DNA of 64,000 nt, from positions 62,001 to 126,000 of the forward strand of contig NZ_JAJUBB010000011.1 of the NCBI RefSeq assembly GCF_028683135.1, written 5' to 3'. This stretch comes from Enterovibrio qingdaonensis. GTDB lineage: Bacteria > Pseudomonadota > Gammaproteobacteria > Enterobacterales > Vibrionaceae. Position 1 is the first letter of the stretch, and each line of letters opens with the position of its first letter. The notes under the pieces were generated by a model. That model did not search any database and was not told the origin of the DNA. It saw only the letters and a program-made list of their open reading frames with translations. Made by a program: the position numbers and the translations under genes. Below are positions 23,120-32,219 of the stretch, in pieces.

Positions 23120-25828
23120 TTACTTTAAAGCGTCTTCTTTATTTCCGGTCATCACAAAATGCAATTGTCCGCCCGGTTTAAGATCTGAATGTTTAAATGA
23201 GAAGTTGTTATTTAATGGCTGACCATTAATCACCACAGATTTAACGTAAATGTTTTCTTCGCTGTTATTTTCCGTCGTAATAGTGAATGAACCACCGTCG
23301 ACAGGAATTTCAGCTTTGTCGAAAATTGGACGCGTAATGGTGTACGACGGAGCAGCAGGCGTTACCTGATAGAAGCCCAGTGCGTTCATCACATACCACG
23401 CCGACATTTGACCGACATCTTCGTTACCAATCAGGCCTTCCAACGTTGGGTGGTAGAATTCATTCATGGCGCGATCAACGATTTCTTGGGTCTTCCAAGG
23501 CTCTGCCGTCCAGTTGTAAATCATCGGTACGTGGTGATCAGGCTCATTACCCATCACGAACTGACCAATGTATCCCGACATATCGTGAGATTGGCTGGTG
23601 TCTGCGTTTGAGTTGGCATTAAACAAGGCATCAAGGTTCGCTAGCAGTGCCGCTTTACCTGCATCTGACATCGCTTCCGGCGTGTCAAAGTCGGTACGCA
23701 CATTGAATTCGCCGCCCATGATATTCGCCAAACCGCTAATGCTATGCGGGGCAAACCATGTCCACTGCCAGGTGTTACCTTCGGTAAAGTCTTCGCCACG
23801 GTGCTCAGCACGGTATGGCCAGAACACATCGTTTTCTGTCAGGGTCTTACGGTCTTTACAGCCGTTGTAATCCAAGCCGTCAGGGATAGACAGTGCTAGG
23901 TTTGCGTCTACACAATCCGCTTTCAGGTTATTGGCAAAGGTCTTGGTGCCATTCAGGTTGTACACCGGACGCATAAAGCCTGTCGCACCTAGTGAGTTGC
24001 CTTTGCTATCCAGCAGTTTTCCGTAGAAGTCAGGGTTGTAGTCGAAGTAGTTCTTGAACGACTCTGAGCGCGCCATGTAGCGTTCAAACGCAACGTCATC
24101 ACCCGCTAACTTGGCAATCTGAGCAACGGTCCAGTCGTAGTAGGCATTTTCCAAACCGTAGGAGACTGACTCATTGACCAGTTCGTCGTACTTGTCGTTT
24201 TTCAGGCCGTTTACGTAAGCTGGTTTGTCACCCGAATCATCTGCCCATTTGGTGTTAGCCGGAATGTAACCCAGATCTTCTTGGTAGGTATTGTGACGGG
24301 TCATCACCGTAAAGCGCTTGTCACCAGACCATGCATCACGATAAGGCACCCAGCTGTCGGTTTTCATCAGGTCAAAATCAAGCGTGTCATTGGCAGCCTG
24401 AATCGCAAGTTCAAAGTGTTCTTGCGTGAACGCTTCTGGGTGTTTCACCATGATATCTGCAATCACAGAAACGGCTGGATGACCGACCATTTCGCCCGTG
24501 TAATCAGAGTGAAGTTCCCATTTCGGCAGCACGCCACCGGTTTTGTATTTGTTCAGCAAGTCATGTGCGTATTCAATGGCACGAGGCTTATCGATGATGG
24601 TTTTCAGCGGGTGGGCAGCACGGAAGGTATCCCACATGGAGTAAACCGAGTAGTTCACCAATCCATCTTCAGCTTGGTGTACTTTGCCGTCCATACCGCG
24701 ATATTTGCCGTCAACATCTTGGTAGACAAATGGCGCAATGTAGGTGCGATACAGCGAGGTAAAGAACATGGTCTTATCCGCTTCTTTACCACCTTCCAGC
24801 TTGAATTTACCCAGCACAGTCGCCCATGCGTTGCGGTTTTTCTCAACCACTGCGTCGAAGTCGAAGCCGTTTGTATCCGCGTTTAGGTTGTTAATCGCGC
24901 CATCAATGCTGGTACCAGAAATGGCCACTTTCACTGTAATTGGTGCATCACCTTTACCAAAGTTCAGGTGTGTCATTACGTCATTGGCGCGTTGTGCCAG
25001 ACGGTCAGCATCTGGCTCTGGCTCGCCCGGCATCGGTTGATGTTCTGCGTAGCCGCGGTAGTCAGCAAGGCCAATTTCTGTCGCGTCAACAGGTCGTAAC
25101 TGGCTTTCAGACGCCAGCTTGGCATATAGGTTTTCTTCAACGATTGGCTCGGAGAATTCAGCGACAAAGAAGACGGTTTGCCACTGACCCCATTCGTTTG
25201 AAGTACGCGCACCCACCACGGTGGTGTCATTCAAACGCTTGTAGTAAATATTGCGCGAGTGGTTACCGTAGACTTCGAGCAGCTCGTGCTGAAGGTCGAT
25301 AAGGACTTTGCGGTCTTCCCCGTCTTTGAAGTTGTAACGTTGAAACGCAACGCGGTCCGTTGCTGTCAGTTCTGCTCTAACGCCCGTTTCGACCAGATCA
25401 ACGGCGTAGTAACCCACTTCTGCGGTTTCGGTCGTTTTGTTGATGGTTGGCGCGTCAGTGTTGAAACCCGTGTATGGCAGGAAAGCGAAATCGTTTAAGT
25501 CACCTTTACCTGCACCTGAAATGTGGGTCATGGTAAAGCCAGACAGAAGAGCATTTGATGGGTCGTACTCAGAAGGAGAGCCCTTGCCGTTCCAGCCATT
25601 AGGATCAAAGTTATCAGGAGAAGGCTGGATCATGCCTTCTGGCATCACAGGTGACGGGTTTACGTTCCCCAATCCCTTGGTGCCAATCATGGTATCAACG
25701 TAGTTCAGTACCGACAGGTCAGGTTGTGGCAAGGTACCCGTCAGATCGTCAGATTCATTTGAATCAGAGTGACACCCTGCCAATGCAAAAAATATGGCCA
25801 TCGCGAGTACAGACTTTTTATTTATCAT
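23120..25828 (-). CDS. GH92-family lipoprotein 4 with altered N-domain motifs
   Basis: A 902-residue protein with lipobox ALAGC near residue 19. The C-terminal catalytic motifs are standard (FTEGNTWQWTWFAPHS, GNEPDHHVPMIYNW, GNEDVGQMSAWY). The N-domain is not: the usual DPFIGTG..GHTFPGA becomes DTMIGTKGLGNVNPSPV, MVQLSPD becomes MIQPSPDN, and GFSHTHLSGTG becomes GFTMTHISGAG. Since this domain helps build the substrate pocket in GH92, the enzyme probably accepts a different terminal sugar context. A large insertion around residues 490-560 follows the IKAALD-like helix. It has its own leader: a terminator lies between it and paralogue 5. Confidence 0.9.
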   Translation of the reverse strand: MINKKSVLAMAIFFALAGCHSDSNESDDLTGTLPQPDLSVLNYVDTMIGTKGLGNVNPSPVMPEGMIQPSPDNFDPNGWNGKGSPSEYDPSNALLSGFTMTHISGAGKGDLNDFAFLPYTGFNTDAPTINKTTETAEVGYYAVDLVETGVRAELTATDRVAFQRYNFKDGEDRKVLIDLQHELLEVYGNHSRNIYYKRLNDTTVVGARTSNEWGQWQTVFFVAEFSEPIVEENLYAKLASESQLRPVDATEIGLADYRGYAEHQPMPGEPEPDADRLAQRANDVMTHLNFGKGDAPITVKVAISGTSIDGAINNLNADTNGFDFDAVVEKNRNAWATVLGKFKLEGGKEADKTMFFTSLYRTYIAPFVYQDVDGKYRGMDGKVHQAEDGLVNYSVYSMWDTFRAAHPLKTIIDKPRAIEYAHDLLNKYKTGGVLPKWELHSDYTGEMVGHPAVSVIADIMVKHPEAFTQEHFELAIQAANDTLDFDLMKTDSWVPYRDAWSGDKRFTVMTRHNTYQEDLGYIPANTKWADDSGDKPAYVNGLKNDKYDELVNESVSYGLENAYYDWTVAQIAKLAGDDVAFERYMARSESFKNYFDYNPDFYGKLLDSKGNSLGATGFMRPVYNLNGTKTFANNLKADCVDANLALSIPDGLDYNGCKDRKTLTENDVFWPYRAEHRGEDFTEGNTWQWTWFAPHSISGLANIMGGEFNVRTDFDTPEAMSDAGKAALLANLDALFNANSNADTSQSHDMSGYIGQFVMGNEPDHHVPMIYNWTAEPWKTQEIVDRAMNEFYHPTLEGLIGNEDVGQMSAWYVMNALGFYQVTPAAPSYTITRPIFDKAEIPVDGGSFTITTENNSEENIYVKSVVINGQPLNNNFSFKHSDLKPGGQLHFVMTGNKEDALK

Positions 25829-25986
25829 TTTCGACCTTTATTCATTAACGTTATTCAGGAATTTGGCGTGAACGAATCCCTGCTGAATTCAGCATGCATA
25901 TTTATTTCACATAGAAATCACCGCTTATATAAAGGGGATTACATAAGATTCGACTGCCAATTATTTTATTGTTTTGGGTATTTCAT

Positions 25987-26042
25987 AAAAAAACCGCCCA
26001 GTACTTAAACATTGAAACCTTGCTTAAATAACTTGGACGGTT
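25987..26042 (-). terminator. Intrinsic terminator/attenuator between GH92 genes 5 and 4
   Basis: On the minus strand ACCGTCCA..TGGGCGGT closes a long loop and runs into seven T. With 254 bp between the two genes, the downstream four paralogues may have an extra promoter in 25829-25986. Confidence 0.65.
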
Positions 26043-26082
26043 CTCCTTTATTTTCAGTGAGACGTTATTAAACGTTCATTAC

Positions 26083-28515
26083 TTACAGATTCGCTTGCAT
26101 CGCCTCAGACTTGTCTGCGGTCATCACAAATCGCAATTCGCCACCCGCCACAAACTCGTCGTGTTTGAAGGTATTGAATTTCTCCAACGGCTTACCGTTG
26201 ATGGTCACCGATTTCACATACAGGTTATCTGGACCATTGTTTTCCGCGATAACCGTAAACTTACCGTCGCCAATCGACATAGTGGCTTTGTCGAAGATTG
26301 GACGACCGATGCTGTAAGTCGGATCAGTCGGCGAAATTTGGTAGAAGCCAAGTGCAGACATCAAGTACCACGCTGACATCTGACCCACATCTTCGTTACC
26401 GATGATGCCGTCTGGCGTAGGCTTGTAGAAATTGTCGTAAACCTGATCCAAGTATTCCTGCGCCTTGTAAGACTCTTCAGTACGGTTGTACAAGTAAATC
26501 ACGTGGTGTGACGGCTCGTTACCGTGAATGTACTGACCAATGTAACCCGTCATGTCTTGGTGCTGGTCGCCTTCGTTTGAATCTGCATTGAACAGGTTGT
26601 TGAGTTTCTGGTTCAGGCCGGCTGTGCCGCCCATGATTTCAGTCAGCTTGTCCAAGTCTTGCATGAACGCCCACTGCCACTGCCATGCATTACCTTCGGT
26701 GAACGCATAAGGGTTAGCGACGTAAGGGCTAAAGCCTTCCGGATACAAATCTTGTTCCCATGAGGTGCCAGAGCCTGCAAGCGGCGCACACTTGTCATCA
26801 CCCACTTGAACGGTTGGTACGAAGAAGCCAGTTTCAGCATCCCAATGAGTCAACGAGTTGTAAGAGCGCGCTTTGAATTCGTCATACGTTGCCATGTCGC
26901 CAGCGGCCTTCGCCATTTCAGCAATGGTCCAATCGTAGAAAGAGAATTCAAGTGAGTAAGATACTGAGTTCCAGTTTGGAACACGTACACACTTCTCATT
27001 AATGTGGTAGTTCAATTGACCCGCCATAAGCGCAGTCAAGATACCATCGTTGATCTGTGGGAAGTCATGCGGACGATAACGCGCAGATTTCACAGAGGCT
27101 GTCAGAGCTTCTTCTGCATCCACCAGCCCTTTGGTCACCGCATCACCCAGAATCGCCGTTGATGGGTAGCCAATCATGGTGCCGGTTTCAGAACCATGAC
27201 CTTCCCACTTCGGCAACATACCGAATTCGTCATTTGATTTACGGATCAAGTCTTCCGCATACAGCGTGGCTTGTTTTGGATCGATGATGGTCCAGAATGG
27301 GTGAACCGCGCGGAACGTATCCCACGTTGAATAAATTGAATAGTTTGGCGTATCGCCTTCTTCCAGAGTGCGCGTCGTACCCAGCATATCCACGTAGCGG
27401 CCATCGACGTCATAGAACTCGATTGGCGCAATCATCATATGGTACATACCGGTGTAGAAGTTGGTTTTCTCAGCGTCTGTACCGCCTTCTACTTTCACTT
27501 TCGCCAGTTTTTCAGCCCAAGCAAACTCAGCGTCAGCTTTCACTTTCGCAAAATCAAACGTTGGTGCTTCTGCTTCCAAGTTCTTCTGAGCGCCGTGCCA
27601 GTTAACCGGTGAAATACCTACGCGAATTTCGATCGCGTCGTCGCCAGCACCAAAATTAAGGAATGCGGTTAGATCATCGCCTTGATACACCGCATTGTGG
27701 CGCATGCTTGTTTCAGGTAGTTTGCCATCTTTGCCTAGCAATGCTTCTGCAACTGGCTGGCTGAATTTGGCGTAGAAGAAGATGTCATGACCTTGGTGGT
27801 CTTGGCCCTGGAACCAACCCGTTGACGATTTACGACCGCGAATGGTGTATTCGTCGATCACTTCAATCTTGTTTTTTAGCGACTTGCCGCCATTCGGCAA
27901 CAAGGTATGGCCCAAATCGAACTTCACGTTACGATCAGCGCCTTTCGCAAAGGTGTATTTGTGCAAACCAACACGTTTCGTCGTGGTCAGTTCTACATCA
28001 ATTGCACCGTTGTTTAATGTGGTTTTGTAATAGCCTGCAGTGGCAACTTCGTTCACTTTATCGAACGTATTTAGCTCTGCGTCGTTCAAATCTGCGTAAG
28101 GCAGAACAAGAATGTCACCTAAGTCAGTCGCGCCTGTACCCGACAGGTGGGTGTGAGAGAAACCGTAAAGTGATACATCGGTATCCACAATTTCGCCGGT
28201 CTCATAGTTGGACGAATCCCAGTAACCTGACGCCGAATGCCATGCATTCTGGCCTGATTCATGGCCTTGTTCTGAGCCAATGAAGGTATCTGGTGAAAGT
28301 TGAACCATACCCGCTGGCACAACGGCACCTGGGAATGTGTGGCCCGATGCAGCGGTACCAATCATTGGATCAACGTATTTCAGTACCGTTTTATCAACGA
28401 TAGAAACTGATGGAATTGAAATGCTTGGCTGATCCGTAGAAGAATCTGAATTACAGCCAACAATAGACAAAGCAAGGGCTACAGCTAGTGCACAAGGCGC
28501 TATCTTGATGTTCAT
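26083..28515 (-). CDS. GH92 alpha-mannosidase lipoprotein 5
   Basis: An 810-residue paralogue. I use ATG 28515 (AAAGGT upstream), which gives a clean signal and lipobox LSIVGC near residue 21; the frame continues 16 codons further up without signal-peptide features. It contains DPMIGTAASGHTFPGA, GFSHTHLSGTG, TEGNAWQWQW, GNEPSHHVIYLYN and GNEDVGQMSAWY. An insertion after MVQLSPDTF (residues near 85-120, ending in DVSLYGFSH) enlarges the first sandwich loop. It is first of the five after the PTS fusion gene (70 bp), directly linking extracellular mannoside trimming to sugar import. Confidence 0.93.
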   Translation of the reverse strand: MNIKIAPCALAVALALSIVGCNSDSSTDQPSISIPSVSIVDKTVLKYVDPMIGTAASGHTFPGAVVPAGMVQLSPDTFIGSEQGHESGQNAWHSASGYWDSSNYETGEIVDTDVSLYGFSHTHLSGTGATDLGDILVLPYADLNDAELNTFDKVNEVATAGYYKTTLNNGAIDVELTTTKRVGLHKYTFAKGADRNVKFDLGHTLLPNGGKSLKNKIEVIDEYTIRGRKSSTGWFQGQDHQGHDIFFYAKFSQPVAEALLGKDGKLPETSMRHNAVYQGDDLTAFLNFGAGDDAIEIRVGISPVNWHGAQKNLEAEAPTFDFAKVKADAEFAWAEKLAKVKVEGGTDAEKTNFYTGMYHMMIAPIEFYDVDGRYVDMLGTTRTLEEGDTPNYSIYSTWDTFRAVHPFWTIIDPKQATLYAEDLIRKSNDEFGMLPKWEGHGSETGTMIGYPSTAILGDAVTKGLVDAEEALTASVKSARYRPHDFPQINDGILTALMAGQLNYHINEKCVRVPNWNSVSYSLEFSFYDWTIAEMAKAAGDMATYDEFKARSYNSLTHWDAETGFFVPTVQVGDDKCAPLAGSGTSWEQDLYPEGFSPYVANPYAFTEGNAWQWQWAFMQDLDKLTEIMGGTAGLNQKLNNLFNADSNEGDQHQDMTGYIGQYIHGNEPSHHVIYLYNRTEESYKAQEYLDQVYDNFYKPTPDGIIGNEDVGQMSAWYLMSALGFYQISPTDPTYSIGRPIFDKATMSIGDGKFTVIAENNGPDNLYVKSVTINGKPLEKFNTFKHDEFVAGGELRFVMTADKSEAMQANL

Positions 28516-28585
28516 CTTATTTACCTTTAGGAAAAAGGGTGCCGCAGGGGGATGCAGCACCATATTTTTATAATTTTTATTTAAC

Positions 28586-31075
28586 TTAGAGAGCCAGTTC
28601 TGACTTCAAGAAGGCGATGACTTCGTCTTCTGTCGGCATGCTCTTAAGGGTGTTTCTGAAGTTTTCGTGGATCAGTTTGCGTGCAAGACCAGAGAAGATG
28701 CGCATGTGTTGGTCACCCTGATCTTTGTTTAGCGTCAGCATGATAACGAACTCTGCATCACCATCTTCGTCTTCGCTCCAACGCACTGGTTTTTTCAGAC
28801 GCGCGATAGAGATTGAAGAGTGCGCGATGTTGTCTGATTTCGTGTGAGGAATGGCAAAGCCGTTACCCAAGCCCGTTGAGAACACAGCTTCACGCGCCCA
28901 GATGTCCGCTTCCAGTTCACTTACCAAGTGAGTACGGCCGCGAATACCTAAGTTACCTACCAGCGTTTGAATCGCTTCTTCTTTGCTGTTGAATTCGCAA
29001 TCCAGCAGCACACATTCGGTTGCCAAAAGTGGCTTGTCTTCTTGTGCTTTGCTGAACGCATCAAGCAGTGCTTCTACGTCGGCGATGGTCGCGCAATCGC
29101 AAGCCTGAGCAAACAAGTCACGGCATTGCTCGCTGTCAAATTGACGCAGTGCAGCTTTGGTAGGAGCAATGCTTGGTGCAGCCATGCTCAACTCGTCCAG
29201 ACCCGCGCCAACTAGCAGTGGAAGGACTTTCTTGTTTGCACCCAGTTCGCCACACAGGCCAACCCACTTACCGTGCTCATGTGCACCCTCTACCACTGCC
29301 TTCAACAAGCGAAGGAAAGATGGCGCAAGGCTGTTGTATAGCTTGGCAACGTTGTCGTTGTCGCGGTCTACTGCCAGCAGGTATTGGGTCATGTCGTTCG
29401 AACCAATACTGAAGAAGTCCACTTCTTTACAGAACTGATCCATGATGAATGCAACCGATGGGATTTCCACCATGATGCCCAGTTCGATGTCGCCGTAAGC
29501 AACGCCTTCGCTGTCCATCACCGCTTTTACCGTCGCGATTTGTTCTTTCACCCAGCGGATCTCTTCGATGCTTTGGATCATCGGGATCATTACTTTGGTG
29601 TGACCGAACGGTGCAGCACGCAAGATGGCACGAATTTGGGTATGGAACAGCGCAATAAACTGCGGGTAAATACGCACCGCGCGGTAACCCAAGAATGGGT
29701 TGTGCTCGTGTGGCAGGTTCAGGTAATCAATTGGCTTGTCACCGCCGATATCCATAGTACGGATAATGACAGCCTTGCCCTCTGCCGCTTCCAGTACTGC
29801 TTTGTACGCATTGAACTGCTCGTCTTCATCCGGTGCAGTCGCGCGGTCCATGAACAGCATCTCAGTACGGAATAGACCAACGCCTTCAGCACCTTTCGCA
29901 AACGCTGGCTCGGCTTCTACCGTACACGCAATGTTTGCCGCGATTTCAATGTGCTTACCGTCTTTGGTTTGCGCTGCGTCGTTAACAAACTCGCTTTCTA
30001 CCTTGGCTTTTTGCTCAGCCAACCAAATCGCGCGCTCGAAGTAAGTCGCAACGTCTTGAGACGCTTCAAGTGCAACAACACCCAAACCGCCATCGACGTA
30101 AACCAGTTCACCTTCTTGCGATGCACACTGGTCGATAGACACGCCAGAAACCGCCGGAATGTTGAATGCACGCGCCAGAATCACGGTGTGCGAGGTTGAA
30201 CCCGCTTGCGTCAGGATCAAACCTTGCAGGTGAGCACGATCCAGACCCAGGAATTGGCTAGGCGTCAGATCATTGGCGATAACAATCGACGCCTCAGTCA
30301 GTGTAAATTCGGTCGACACGTTCATGTGCGGGTGCGCGGTGATCAGCAATTGAAGCGCGATGTCTTTGATGTCCAGCACACGCTCTTTCAGGTAGTCAGA
30401 CGACGACTGCAACAAGGTTTCAGTAATGCTTGCTACTGCAGTCAAAATACCGCGAGCCAGCGTTTTGCCTTGAGAGACCGCATCCATGACTTGGCTGTTC
30501 AGTGCTTCGTCTTTCAGAATGCCCAAATGCGCATTGATGATTTCTTTTTCTTGGCCGTTTGCCGTTTCCGCTTTCGCCAACAGCGTCTCAGTCACTGCCT
30601 GTTTTGCTTGTGCAAATGACATGTCTGATTCTGCGTCGTTGAACAGTGAAAGCTCAACGTCGGTGTAACGTACCAATTTGCCTTTCGCGATACCCGTAGA
30701 CAAACGTTTTGCGTGTACCAGATTTGGGTTGTGATGCATCAGCGATTGAGGAAGAAGAACATCACCTTGCTCCATCACTTCTAACGCTTCATCACAATGC
30801 GGAAACTCTTCCTGAATATATTTCGCGAGGGTTTCAAATGCGCTTTCTGCATCGTCACCTTCGATGATCAGTGAGCACGGGTCATTCAGCAGCGTATCCG
30901 TACCAACCAACGAAAGAACGCTTTTCGCCGAGCCTTCGTTTCCGTTGCGCAGATTTTTCAATGTAATGTCACTGTTGAACTTGCTGCATACTGCTTCCAG
31001 ATGATTCGCAGGGCGAGCGTGGATGCCGTTTGGCAGTTCACAGGTAAATGCGACTTCTTTTTTCATTGTGTTCAC
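28586..31075 (-). CDS. Multi-domain PTS phosphotransferase HPr-EI-EIIA(Fru)
   Basis: An 829-residue cytosolic protein joining three PTS functions, as in E. coli FryA/FrwA. Residues 1-95 are HPr (GIHARPA, phospho-His at 19). Residues 115-660 are enzyme I (AGSTSHTVILAR phospho-His near 293, GIMVEIPSVAFIMDQF, FFSIGSNDMTQY, GLCGELGANKKVLPLL). Residues 690-829 are a fructose-type EIIA (GNGFAIPHTKS near 742). It would take phosphate from PEP and give it to an EIIB. Its GTG start at 31075 overlaps the stop of the upstream EIIB in GTGA, so the two are translationally coupled; ATG 31066 is the alternative. No EIIC is beside it; the only one in the window is at 1031. Confidence 0.93.
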   Translation of the reverse strand: MNTMKKEVAFTCELPNGIHARPANHLEAVCSKFNSDITLKNLRNGNEGSAKSVLSLVGTDTLLNDPCSLIIEGDDAESAFETLAKYIQEEFPHCDEALEVMEQGDVLLPQSLMHHNPNLVHAKRLSTGIAKGKLVRYTDVELSLFNDAESDMSFAQAKQAVTETLLAKAETANGQEKEIINAHLGILKDEALNSQVMDAVSQGKTLARGILTAVASITETLLQSSSDYLKERVLDIKDIALQLLITAHPHMNVSTEFTLTEASIVIANDLTPSQFLGLDRAHLQGLILTQAGSTSHTVILARAFNIPAVSGVSIDQCASQEGELVYVDGGLGVVALEASQDVATYFERAIWLAEQKAKVESEFVNDAAQTKDGKHIEIAANIACTVEAEPAFAKGAEGVGLFRTEMLFMDRATAPDEDEQFNAYKAVLEAAEGKAVIIRTMDIGGDKPIDYLNLPHEHNPFLGYRAVRIYPQFIALFHTQIRAILRAAPFGHTKVMIPMIQSIEEIRWVKEQIATVKAVMDSEGVAYGDIELGIMVEIPSVAFIMDQFCKEVDFFSIGSNDMTQYLLAVDRDNDNVAKLYNSLAPSFLRLLKAVVEGAHEHGKWVGLCGELGANKKVLPLLVGAGLDELSMAAPSIAPTKAALRQFDSEQCRDLFAQACDCATIADVEALLDAFSKAQEDKPLLATECVLLDCEFNSKEEAIQTLVGNLGIRGRTHLVSELEADIWAREAVFSTGLGNGFAIPHTKSDNIAHSSISIARLKKPVRWSEDEDGDAEFVIMLTLNKDQGDQHMRIFSGLARKLIHENFRNTLKSMPTEDEVIAFLKSELAL

Positions 31076-31368
31076 TTAAATTTTTTTAGTAATGCGATTG
31101 GGTTATTGAGTGCATCTTGTACGGAGACGATTGTCAGGTTTTTGCCTTCGTAACGGTCGCTCTCAGACGGCGTGATTTCGGTTGCTAATAAGATATGGTC
31201 TGCTTCATCAAATTCTCGTTGTGAGATTTTGTTTTCAATGCCCATAGCGCCTTGCGTTTCTACTTTGATTTGAATAGAAAGCACTTGCGCCGCTTCTATC
31301 AGGCGGTCTGCAGCCATATAACAATGCGCAATACCTGTGTGGCATGCGGTAATAGCAACAACTTTCAT
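31072..31368 (-). CDS. Second PTS fructose-like EIIB component
   Basis: A 98-residue EIIB. The phospho-Cys loop reads TACHTGIAHCYMAADRL near residue 8, followed by ETQGAMGIEN. It differs from the first EIIB (SCPSGVAHTYMAAEAL) in the active loop (His for Pro-Ser context and an added Cys), so the two are not recent duplicates. ATG 31368 is preferred to GTG 31374, which lies in the same frame. It heads the PTS-fusion/GH92 unit, under a CRP-like site. Confidence 0.9.
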   Translation of the reverse strand: MKVVAITACHTGIAHCYMAADRLIEAAQVLSIQIKVETQGAMGIENKISQREFDEADHILLATEITPSESDRYEGKNLTIVSVQDALNNPIALLKKFK

Positions 31369-31388
31369 AAACACGACTTTCGTTTGAC

Positions 31389-31406
31389 TAGGATGGGCCT
31401 ATCCTA
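31389..31406 (-). promoter_or_regulatory. Dyad in the leader of the PTS/GH92 operon
   Basis: TAGGAT-GGGCCT-ATCCTA is a perfect 6-bp dyad 15-35 bp before the EIIB start. It is positioned to act as an operator or leader hairpin. Confidence 0.4.
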
Positions 31407-31477
31407 TTGTTTTCGGGGCGGCTCAAACAGATGAAATAACTCGCATTTACTGGATAAAAGTCGCATACAAATCAATG

Positions 31478-31493
31478 TGTGAATTGGGTCACC
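31478..31493 (-). promoter_or_regulatory. CRP-like binding site of the PTS/GH92 operon
   Basis: TGTGA-N6-TCACC matches the CRP consensus TGTGA-N6-TCACA at nine of ten core bases. It lies about 110 bp before the EIIB start, a fitting distance for activation, and would place the mannosidase operon under catabolite control. Confidence 0.65.
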
Positions 31494-31539
31494 GGAAATC
31501 GGGAGGGGGGTATATAATTCTGTGACATTGCAGCAAAAA

Positions 31540-31567
31540 AAGAAAAACCCGCATAAATAGCGGGTTT
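31540..31567 (-). terminator. Intrinsic terminator of the ynj-like operon
   Basis: On the minus strand AAACCCGC / GCGGGTTT with a 7-nt loop runs into a T-rich tail (TTTCTTTTTTT). Confidence 0.85.
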
Positions 31568-31607
31568 CAACTGGATTAATTTACAATTTGAGGCGGAATT
31601 AGAACGG

Positions 31608-32219
31608 TTAACATTTCGCGAGCGTTTTGAAACCATTGTAAATTCGTGACGAGGTCGTAAACCAACACATCGCACCAAACACGCAGGCAATCTCTACGAA
31701 ATAATGAGGAAATACGCACATAACAATGAAGCAGAGAATCGTCTCTGAACCTTCAGTCAGTCCTGTCATGTAGTAGAGTGATTTGTTTTTATACACGGGG
31801 TCATTAATACCCTGCTTACCCGCCATAATGGCAAACGCCAGAAAACTACTTCCCGTACCAATAAACGAGAAAATCAGAAATGCTCCCGCCACTGCATTTT
31901 GCTCAGGGTTCGCGAGAATAAAACCGAACGGCACCAGCGAATAGAACAGAAAGTCCAGACTGATATCAAGAAAGCCACCCGCATCCGTCACACCCTGAAT
32001 ACGCGCCAATGCGCCGTCTAAACCGTCCAGCATGCGATTAAGCAAGATGAACACCAACGCCAGTTCATACTGCTGAAAAATCAGGGATGGCAACGCCAAG
32101 CAGCCAATCAAGAAACCGGCTAGGGTGGTTTGGTTAGCCGTTACACCTAGGTTGTCCACGAGCTTTGCCGTTTGCGACAGTGGCCAACGCACCACTTTAA
32201 TGCCAACACTATCAAGCAT
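31608..32219 (-). CDS. ynjF: CDP-alcohol phosphatidyltransferase family protein, YnjF-like
   Basis: A 203-residue membrane protein. The CDP-alcohol motif DGxxGxxAR..G..D..D is visible as DGLDGALARIQGVTDAGGF followed by LDISLD near residues 70-95, so the metal- and CDP-binding residues are intact. About six membrane segments follow the family pattern. E. coli YnjF has the same length and gene neighbourhood (ynjBCDEF). ATG 32219 overlaps the end of the ATPase gene by 8 bp, so it is translationally coupled. The alcohol acceptor is unknown. Confidence 0.9.
   Translation of the reverse strand: MLDSVGIKVVRWPLSQTAKLVDNLGVTANQTTLAGFLIGCLALPSLIFQQYELALVFILLNRMLDGLDGALARIQGVTDAGGFLDISLDFLFYSLVPFGFILANPEQNAVAGAFLIFSFIGTGSSFLAFAIMAGKQGINDPVYKNKSLYYMTGLTEGSETILCFIVMCVFPHYFVEIACVFGAMCWFTTSSRIYNGFKTLAKC

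Noticed and set aside
15273-28515. Possible loss of a catalytic Glu in GH92 paralogues 2, 3 and 5 (the Glu of ESVSYGLE is Asn or Trp there)
   Set aside because: Spacing to the GNEDVG motif shows that the Glu in (T/A)E(G/S)NxWQ is a far better match for the catalytic acid, and that Glu is present in all five.
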